Both the position numbers and the translations under genes were made by a program. A stretch of DNA of 64,000 bases from Larus michahellis (lineage: Eukaryota; Chordata; Aves; Charadriiformes; Laridae). The notes below the pieces were generated by a model. The model made no database searches and was not told where the DNA came from. It was given only the letters and a program-made list of their open reading frames with translations. The stretch covers positions 66,319,142 through 66,383,141 of the forward strand of contig NC_133896.1 of assembly GCF_964199755.1 (NCBI RefSeq), read 5' to 3'. This document shows positions 22,895 through 64,000 of this stretch, piece by piece (position 1 is the stretch's first letter; every line of letters starts with the position of its first letter).

Positions 22895-24100
22895 GTTAAG
22901 GGCAAGGCACAGCTGGAGCTAAACCTGGCAAGGGATACAAAGAATATTAAGAAGGGCTTCTACAGGTACGTCAGCCACAAAAGGAAGGTCAAATAAAGCA
23001 TTCCCCCCCGATAAGCAAGACTGGCAAACAGGTAACAATGAATGAGGAGAAGGCTGAGGTACTCAACAACTCTTTTGCCTCAGTTGTCACTGGCAAACCT
23101 CTCTTCCCACACCTCTGGAGTGGATGGACCACAAGGAAGGGACTGGGGGAGGAAAGACCCTCGTGCTGTAAGAGATATGGTTTGTGACCACCTGAGGAAC
23201 CTGCACATACAGAATTCCATGGAACCTGATGAGACGCATCCCAGAGTCCTGAGATAACTGGCTGATGCAGTTGCCAAGCCTCTCTCCATGATATTTGAAA
23301 AGTCATCGCAGTCAGGTAAAACCCCTGGTGACTGGAAAAAAGGTAGAAAGGAGAACCCTGGGAGCTACTGACTTGCCAGCCTCACCTCCATGCCTGGGAA
23401 GATCATGGAACAGATCCTCCTAGAAGCTATGCTAAGGACGGATGACAGGGAGGTGATTAGAGAGAGCCAGCATGGCTTCCCCAAGGGCAAGTCCTGCCTG
23501 ACCAACCTAGTGGCCTTCTATGATGGAGTGACTACAACAGTGGACAAGGGAAGAGCTGTGGATGTCATCTATCTGAACTTCTGTAAGGCCTTTGACATGG
23601 TCCCCCACAACATCCTTCTCTCTAAACTGGAGAGGTATGGATTTGATGGGTGGACTGTTTGGTGGAAGAAGAACTGGTTGGATGGTCGCATCCAGAGGGT
23701 AGTGGTCAACAGCTCAATGTCCAGATGGAGGTGGGTGACAAGTGGTGTCCCTCAGGGTTCCATACTTGGACCAGTACTGTTTAATATCTTCATCTCTTAT
23801 AAGAAAGGTGGGGACAGACTTTTAGCAGGGCCTGTTGCAATGGGACAAGGGGTAATGGTTTTAAACTAAAAGAGGATACATTTAGACTAGAGAGAAGGAA
23901 AAAATTTTTTACAGTGGGGATGCTGAAACACTGGGACGGGTTGCCCAGAGAGGTGGTAGATGCCCCATCCCTAGAAACATTCAAGGTCAGGTTGAATGAG
24001 GCTCTGAGCAACCTGATCTAGTAGATGTCCTTCCTCATTGCAGGAGGGTTGGACTAGATGACCTTCAAAGGTCCCTTCCAACCCAAGGTATTCTATGATA
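22895..24100 (+). mobile_element. CR1 LINE, 3' part with internal deletion
   Basis: The reverse-transcriptase region of a chicken-repeat-1 retroposon is recognisable. [39 protein letters not shown] and [20 protein letters not shown] lie in an open frame at 23390-23869. Earlier sequence (from AAGGGCAAGGCACAGCTGG) also fits but has stops. At about 23797 the RT frame jumps straight to the CR1 3' region (GGGACAGACTTTTTAGC-type), so the FADD active-site part is missing. The element ends in the family tail near TATTCTATGAT. It is dead. Confidence 0.93.
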
Positions 24101-24358
24101 AGGCTACATTTTTTGATAATAGTACTGCAAAAGACCAAGCAAAACACCTGTTTTCCACACCAATAGCTGGCCAAAATCCACTGGTAGAGAATTGCTAATC
24201 TTCGAAATACCTAGAAATATAACTTTGTATGAGTTCCCATAATGATAAACACTAGGATATTAATACCTTGATCCTCATTCTTTATGTTTCTAGATTAATA
24301 CTTGTTTTGAAAGCTTCTCAAAGTACTTCAGAGTATTTCAGTATGTTATTTACCAACT

Positions 24359-24640
24359 GTCACGGTTTTAGCCTGCCTCGGTGCGTCCAGACTGTAGACC
24401 TAGACCTGCATTCTCCTTCTGGGTAAAGCATTGAACAGGTGAGTTTCACACCTTGCAAACATTCGAGGTAACACCGCTATCGACTTCGTGTAAATGCTGT
24501 GTCTTCCGATACCTTTTTCCTCCGTAGCTGTTAAATGAAGTTGCTTGAATTGTTGCACTAGGCAACAGTGTCTTATAACCATCGAAGGATCATAATCGGG
24601 TATAAATAAAATGTACAAAGGGGCACCATAGTTCTGGTAA
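24359..24640. other. Unclassified CpG-bearing segment, possibly LTR-derived
   Basis: It starts TGTCACGGTTTTAGCCTG, which resembles avian LTR ends. It carries about eight CpGs in 220 bp, in contrast to its AT-rich, CpG-poor surroundings, and contains GGGTATAAATAAAATG near 24598. I could not find the other end or a target duplication. It may be a young or truncated insertion. Confidence 0.3.
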
Positions 24641-24833
24641 CTTCCTATTGCTGTCTTTGCTATGCAAATTGGATACCACCTAAATTCTCTCCAGTTTAGG
24701 TATCTTGTGCACCTGCTGAAGACAAACTTTAAGGGTAAGGAACTAACTCAAGGTTTTGATTTGGAGGGAGTGAATTTCCATGTTTCCTTTTGTGAGTTCA
24801 GTGAAACACTGGAACTACCCTGAGACGGAAGGG

Positions 24834-25162
24834 TGCGCTGGTTTTGACTGGGACAGAGTTAATTTTTGTCAGAGTAGCTGCTGTGGTGCTGTGTTTTGGA
24901 TTTGCGACCAAAACACTTATCAATAACACAGGGATGCTTTGGCTACTGCTGAGCAGGGCTCACACAGCATCAAGGCCACCTCTGTTTCTCTTGCTGCCCC
25001 ACCAGCGAGCAGGCTGGGGGTGCACAAGAAGCTGGGAGGGGACACAGCCGGGACCCCTGACCACATCGGATCAAAGGGAAACCCCAGAGCACACGATGTT
25101 GTGCTCAACACTACAAGCTGGGCGAAGGAGGAGGAACTTGGCTGGCGCGATAACGTAGCAGC
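24834..25162 (+). mobile_element. Truncated avian LTR (5' part)
   Basis: It begins TGCGCTGGTTTTGACTGGGA, followed by CAGAGTTAATTTTTGTCAGA, then TGCTGAGCAGGGCTCACACA, AGGCTGGGGGTGCACAAGAA and GGGAGGGGACACAGCCGGG. This order is typical of a common bird endogenous-retrovirus LTR. The 3' half of the LTR is absent, and no target duplication was identified. Open frames inside it are by-products of its GC content. Confidence 0.8.
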
Positions 25163-27456
25163 CACCAGAAAGTAAGCTACACGCAGTGTTCAGCTAAAAT
25201 GCTACCCACATTTCAAAACAACCCAAAGTCAAAGGACTAATTCTAAGTAACCTGCAATACGTAAGGCTTTTCTAGTTTTTCTCCACCTCCCAAAGTTCTT
25301 GAGCTTAATCAAGTTGACAGCCACTTTGCCAGGAACCTGGTCTGTATTCATTGAGGTCAAACTTACATTGCTTTAAAAATCCTTGGTTTCAGCAACTGAG
25401 TTTCAAAATATGATTGCTTGTCCTAAATACTTCATAAAACTGTTGCTATAGTGCACCTGCAGACTTTTGGAGCTTTTAAAAAAAATAAACCCTTTGCTTT
25501 CCCTTATCTCCCCACTTTCCTTTTTTTCCCTTCTCCTCCTTTTTTTCTGTACTTGCATGCTGGTGCAACTTGCATTTCATTTACTTGTTTTTAGTTTCTT
25601 TGTGTAACACTTGTCCTTTTCACATAGGTTCTTCTCTCAGCAGCACATTAGATAGCTGACAAGAAAATCTCAGAGTTTTACCTCAGATTCTTTACTTTGC
25701 AGAGTAGCAGACCAGATTTTTTTTTTTTAAATTCTAATTCAGTTCCTGATCCATTATTTTGAAGTAGATGAAGCCTGAAATATTAACAGAATCTTTGCTC
25801 CAACAAAAAGGCATATGAGTTCTGGCTTACAAGTAGTTACTTTCAATCTGAAGTTTCTGAAGTTACATAAAAATATTTCGGTTAATGATTAAACTTATTT
25901 TTAGAATAACATAGCCACTGGTATCTACGGAGGTTCATGTTTTACAGGAAGAAATATCAGGCAAACATCAAACCCAGCACATAGGTAGACTAAAATGCTT
26001 GCAACAATACTTCCACGACTAGGAAGGAAAGGAAGGAAATAAGCACTATTGAACTGGATGTTGCTCGATTTAGGTACTTGCTGGCGTTGCTTCCTTGATG
26101 GCTGCTGTGTGCACAAAAAGTGGGTCCTGAAAGGAAAATCTTGGGTGTAAAATTTTTTCCACTTTGTTTTGTAGTGAATGTTGTGTGTTAAAAGTGCTGT
26201 TTTAAATACAAGTGGTAAGTGCAATAACATTCTGAAAAACATTTTAGGAAGACGTTAAAATAGTCTTTAAGCATATTTTGTTCTCTATTGATATCTTTTA
26301 CATCACCAGCTTCACATGACTCAAGTCCTTCAATGAATCAATTTCATAACTTTTACGTTCTTGTACTGCCACAGAAATGGAATAAAACAAAAATGCTTTT
26401 CAGCTATCCATAACATTCTAATTTTGGAAAAGGAAGTAGAGATAAAAATCCTTTAAAGTAATTTGGTTTTAGTATGATGCATGATTCAAAATCTTTAAAA
26501 TGGGCAGTTTTCACTGGACTAATCTTATTTACTGTCTTAACCAAAATGGCAAAACGACAAATTACCATAGTTAACAATAAATACTTTTTACACTCACATT
26601 GGTGTGATTTTTTTTTTATATTTTATGATTACCAGACATACTTTCCCCTGCTTCTAAGAAGAAATTAAAAGATGAGTGAAAGTACCTACAATTTCTTGCT
26701 AGATGCTGCAGAGCTGCGTCACTGGAGAACAGAAAGCCAGCTCGAGTGACAACGATGAGGTGTTCTGCACCACCGCAAAAAGTGATGAAAACCACAGAGC
26801 ACACAACCTCCGAATGCTGGGTAGGTGTAATTCACTTTTACAGCTAGATTCTTCTTTTCTTCTGGGCAAACTTATTAAGGGACAATATTTTTGTATAAAA
26901 TCATTATAGTATTAGATGTTTTAAGATTTTCCTTGTAAGCAATTTAGGAACTTACGTTATTTAGTGACAGTAAAGATGTTGTGGCAAGCATTACCATATA
27001 GTCCCCTCGGCAAGAGAAGGGTATCCCTGCCATAAACGGCACTCCTGCACATTCACCGTTGTTAAGAAGAATATTCTTCACTATAGGTCACATAATATGT
27101 AAGTTGAGGGAAGTACTGCTGTTTTCTTAATTGAGGAGCAGTAATGAGAAATTACACTTTATACTGTAATTACAATGAACAAATGACGTATTGTCCAATT
27201 TTGTTCTTAAGGCGTCTATATAACAGTAGCATCTTGTAATTGCCCTTGTGTTTGACTATTCCAAAACACAGCAAATAGTCTTTCTGTTATTTCTACCAGT
27301 TAATAACAGGTCTCTGGTTTGTAAATGTTATGTAAAACATCACCTGCAGAAGTAACTAAAGGATTTGGCTCACAAAGATCATATTAGACATGAGGTTTTT
27401 CTGGCGTGCTGTTGAGCTGTGAACTGCACCTTTGATAGCTATCTTATGCCTGCATG
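25163..27456. other. Intergenic region with one exon-like islet
   Basis: Mostly AT-rich non-coding sequence with pyrimidine-rich tracts near 25490-25550. The exception is a short GC-richer islet near 26697-26820, listed separately. No repeat family was recognised. Confidence 0.55.
26703..26820. other. Exon-like islet of unknown identity
   Basis: About 118 bp with several CpGs stands out from its AT-rich flanks. On the + strand it is bounded by TTTCTTGCTAG and by GG|GTAGGTG and is open throughout, with residues such as SSSDNDEVFCTTAKSDENHR. On the minus strand it is also open, with an acceptor-like CCTACCCAG at 26821 and the string CGGAEHLIVVTRAGFLFSSD, which loosely recalls an RCC1 repeat. 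I do not recognise a gene. It may be an exon of a non-coding or unannotated transcript, a pseudogene fragment, or chance. Confidence 0.25.
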
Positions 27457-27461
27457 GATGT

Positions 27462-28114
27462 TGTCCTGGTTTGAGTGACACAGGATTAGTTTCTCCTCTA
27501 ATGCTTGGGAAAACTGCGCTTTTGAAGACTCTAGTATCTGAATTTGCCAAAATATTTACTTTATAGACAGCTAGGCTATCTGGGATTCAAGGTCTTGGTG
27601 TTTTTGAGCCTTGCCAGGTGCAGGGATGTGGAGCGAGACCCGGGCACTTGACCCAGGCTGGCCAACAGGATTATTTTGTACCATGAACGACACATTCAAT
27701 ATAAATTTGCAAGTTTGCTGTATAGCATGCTCTCTCTCTCCCTTCATGGTGGCTTTCCAGAGAACTCCTTGCCCCAATGCCAGACCCCTGAGCCCTCTCT
27801 TCCTCCCGAAGCCATTGTGTTTGCAGTGTCCGTCATTTGCCGTTCACTGCTGGGAGTGCACAGCTTCCCACTGATAGAACTGTCTGAGTATAATCCTTGT
27901 AGATTTTATATTGGTATCAGGATCAATACTGGTTCTTTAGCATTATTAATGTTAATTATTTAACCTTATTCTGTTAAATCTATTAATATTTCAACCCTCG
28001 TGCTTCCTCATTTTTTTTCACGCTGATTCTCCTTCCTGGTGAGGAGGAGTCATTGGGTGATAGAATAATTTTCTAAATGACAGTAAATTGTTGTGGGTTT
28101 CTCAAACCATAAGA
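27462..28114 (+). mobile_element. Complete solo LTR with perfect 5-bp duplication
   Basis: The 653-bp element starts TGTCCTGGTTTGAGTGACAC and ends near TCAAACCATAAGA, a decayed form of a typical LTR end. It is flanked on both sides by GATGT (27457-27461 and 28115-28119). A 5-bp duplication fits an ERVL-type element. Open frames inside (27611-27963) are not genes. It lies about 1.2 kb upstream of the IPO8 start, in the same orientation. Confidence 0.85.
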
Positions 28115-28680
28115 GATGTTTAAACCTTCGTTTGGTTCACCTGCATGTTCTAGGATTTAAGGGGAAATATTGGACAGAGGAGGAGAATCATAGCGGGGTA
28201 AATGCTTGCAGTTAGGAGTGGTGTTTGTGTATTTCTGACAAACTGAGTAGAATGCATCTTCAGCCCACTGTCACACGCAAATGCCATCAAGATAATCAAA
28301 CCACTTTCAGGGTCTACTGATCTACAAAACGATGAGGAGAAGTACCAGGAGCATGGTGGGAAGCATGACGTGCGTTTTAGGAAGCTGCTTGCAGCAAGTT
28401 TCTCCCTTCCTGCAGCTGCGAGCCCGTCTCGTGCGGCAGCACATACCTGAGGTACCTGGGTAGCCAGGGGGATAACATCAGTTCTCACTGACCATGCCAC
28501 TGTTCAGTTTTGGTGTTCTCACTTTAATTCTTGTACCACCAGCTCATGAGGTAGCAAATACCGGGCAATCAAGCCCGGTACTCGAGCTGGGAAACTACTA
28601 CAAAAAGGAATAAGCTATTAAGAAAGGAATATAGGACTTTTTTTTATATATATATGTATTTTTTAAGGGCAGTGAAAGTC
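28115..28680. other. Unassigned sequence between LTR and CpG island
   Basis: No gene was recognised. A 116-codon minus-strand open frame (28150-28500) lacks family resemblance and splice or promoter support. A short TA-rich run lies at 28646-28655. Confidence 0.5.
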
Positions 28681-29362
28681 CGCTCTGGCACAGAGAGAGG
28701 GGTCTGGAAGCATCCCCCGGGCCTGTGGGGCCGCTGTGCCTCCGCCGGCGCCGCCGCCGCCGCCCCGTGAGGTCCCAGCAGAGGCCACCGAGGGGCGGCG
28801 GACGGAGGGCGGCACCTCAACACCCCCGCAGCAGTGACAGCCTGAACCGGTGGGCCTGGCCGCCCGCTCCCCGCCGCGGCCCTGTGCCGCCGGGCCCGTC
28901 CCCTGTCGGCGTCTCCAGGGACGGAGAAAGGGGCAGGCGCCCCTGGATGCGGCAGAGGAGCCAGCAGCTCCACACGCACCGTAGTGGCAGCGGCATCCCC
29001 TTCCGCGGCCGCCTTCTCCCTGAGGGAGCGGGGCGCGGCGGGCCCCACAGCCGCCCCCGCGGCAGCTCCATCCCGGAAACCGCCAGCCGTTCCGCAGGAC
29101 TTTTTTTTTATCCGTACAACAACATGGCGCCCGCCTCTGGCGGACCTCTGCGCGCAGCCGGCCGTAAAGCAGTGCCCCGCTTCCCGATACCCAGCTGTCG
29201 CAAACCGGTGAATGGCTCCGGAGAGGAACCGGAGGGGGTGGGGCGCGCGAGCCTGCGATTGTGGCCCGGGGGGGGGCGGCAGCGCGAGCGGCGGCGGCGG
29301 CGGCTCCTCTTCCTCCCGCAGCCCCCGGGGGAGCGCTGCCCGCCGGCGCGGGAAGGGGGAAG

Positions 29363-62598
<33,236 letters not shown>

Positions 62599-64000
62599 GT
62601 GATATATATTGAACAGGTTTTCTCTTTTACTGGCTTCCAACGATACGCATATGATTCCTGAGAGAAGTGGTTGGAATTAGAGAGTTTGAGGGAAATGTAA
62701 AAAGTAGAAATGGGGAGAAATACAGAAAGAAGTAAATGGGCACAGGAGAGTTTGTAAGGTTGGGTGTGTGTTGGATTTGTTTGTTTTGGGGTTTTTTTTG
62801 AGGTGAGAGATTAGTGGGCATGACCAGAAAATGAATATAGACTGAACGGTAAGGATATAGTATGATGTGCAGAATTGTCTTTTTTTTTGGCTTTCTCCTA
62901 ATAAGATTTCCCCTTTGGCGCAAAACGCACATTCTTAAAACTGTTGCAGCTGAGAGGTTAAGTATACGTATCCAACTACTGAAATTGTTTCTCCAAGCAA
63001 TATGAACTTGGTCCTTTTTAATATTTTAAATTATTACTCAGTGCATTTGGAAATGAAGAATTTCTAGCGTGACTGGATTGTGATTGCTGGGAAAAAAATA
63101 ATCACAATTTTCCAAAGTTTCTTATAACACACTTTTCGATAGCAGTCCTTTTCCTATTAAGGGCTAAATTCCGGTCTCTCATGTTTTACATGACACTCCA
63201 GCCTAAATTACTTTTACATATCACGTTTGATGTTGCCACGGTGCAATCCATGGACTTCAGTGATAAATTTTTAGTTAATTTCACTGAAAGCAATATAACT
63301 TCACTAATGTAACGCTGAAGTGAATGAACATAAAAGGGTTCCGCGAAAGACTTTATTTTTAAAAGAAATCTGGAAGGGATTAAAGTGAATTGTATGTGTT
63401 TGCATTAAAGTGAGTATGTGGTGGAAGGATTAACTGAGCTGCACAACTCTGAATTGAAATGGTTGCACACTGAACTGAAACTCATAAACTAAAACATTCA
63501 TAATGCTTCCCAAATTATTATAAAGCATAAACCGGCACATGGAAATATATGTAGTGTTTATTTTGTTGTGTAGGAATTTGTGCGCACTTGCTTTTATTTG
63601 AATAAACTCACTCATTTCAAACTTTTATAAGGAATTTAACATCACTTTAGTTTTATTAAGAAAAACTTCTTTTTCTTGCAGATTTAGGTAATTTCTTTTT
63701 TAATGCCTGTTAGTTTTGAAAATGTTGGATAACTTTATTCAAAGATGAGAATGTCTTTGAGTTCTTTTCTAAACCTTTTATACACGCTAGAACAAATTCC
63801 ACCAAATGGCCCTAAATATTCTCCTCCATACTGAGAATAACACTGGCAATTTTCAGTTCAGAGAATAGCTGTTTTGGGGAAGATTTATAAGAATGTAATC
63901 AGAGGCTTAAAAGGCTTTTATACTAGGAAGTGAATAGAATGCATTCCTAGGTTATACCTGGACTTCAGTTAACTCTGGAGATCAATTCTGATAAAAGTAT
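62599..64000 (+). other. IPO8: IPO8 intron 20, incomplete
   Basis: Non-coding sequence to the window end. The exons for about the last 280 residues are expected further on. The 101-codon minus-strand frame at 62627-62932 is low-complexity and unsupported. Confidence 0.8.

Noticed and set aside
23390..23869. 159-codon open frame with reverse-transcriptase motifs as a host gene
   Set aside because: It is part of a CR1 retroposon with an internal deletion and a family-typical tail.
24844..25175. Open frames of 78-104 codons on both strands
   Set aside because: They fall inside a recognisable truncated LTR and have no protein family resemblance.
28646..28655. TATATATATA run as an IPO8 TATA box
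   Set aside because: It lies about 700 bp upstream of the start and outside the GC-rich core. A simple TA repeat is more likely.

Overview
The window is vertebrate nuclear DNA, most likely from a bird. It has small exons with GT..AG introns, an AT-rich background, one strong CpG island, CR1 LINE pieces and several avian-type endogenous-retroviral LTRs. The LTR families look more like those of Neoaves than of chicken, but that is an impression from memory. No tRNA, rRNA, CRISPR array, prokaryotic operon or defence system was seen.

Two protein-coding genes lie head to tail on the + strand. Positions 1-19.8 kb hold the 3' part of CAPRIN2 (caprin family member 2): 12 coding exons, 1872 nt, 623 codons plus stop, all in phase. 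They run from an Ser/Thr/Pro/Gln-rich linker through RG-rich motifs to a C-terminal C1q domain, with polyadenylation signals at 19683 and 19797. Positions 29.36 kb to the window end hold the 5' three quarters of IPO8 (importin-8): 20 coding exons, 2268 nt, 756 codons without a frameshift or stop. The IPO8 start lies in a CpG island (about 28.68-30.0 kb), and the last exons are beyond the window.

The roughly 9.5 kb between the genes (19.82-29.1 kb) is repeat-rich. It holds an internally deleted CR1 (22.9-24.1 kb), a CpG-bearing unidentified segment (24.36-24.64 kb), a truncated LTR (24.83-25.16 kb), a small GC-richer islet that could be an unannotated exon (26.70-26.82 kb), and a complete solo LTR with a perfect 5-bp target duplication (27.46-28.11 kb). 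Two further solo LTRs of one family sit in opposite orientation in a CAPRIN2 intron (14.28-14.73 kb) and an IPO8 intron (38.68-39.22 kb).

The two proteins are not known to act in one pathway. Caprin-2 is an RNA-binding and Wnt-coreceptor-associated protein; importin-8 is a Ran-dependent nuclear import receptor. Their adjacency is, as far as I recall, conserved vertebrate synteny. The points most worth a second look are the tandem NAGNAG acceptors in CAPRIN2, its block of symmetric exons, two upstream AUGs that overlap the IPO8 start, the candidate exon at 26.7 kb and the intronic hairpins. I found no convincing new biological system.
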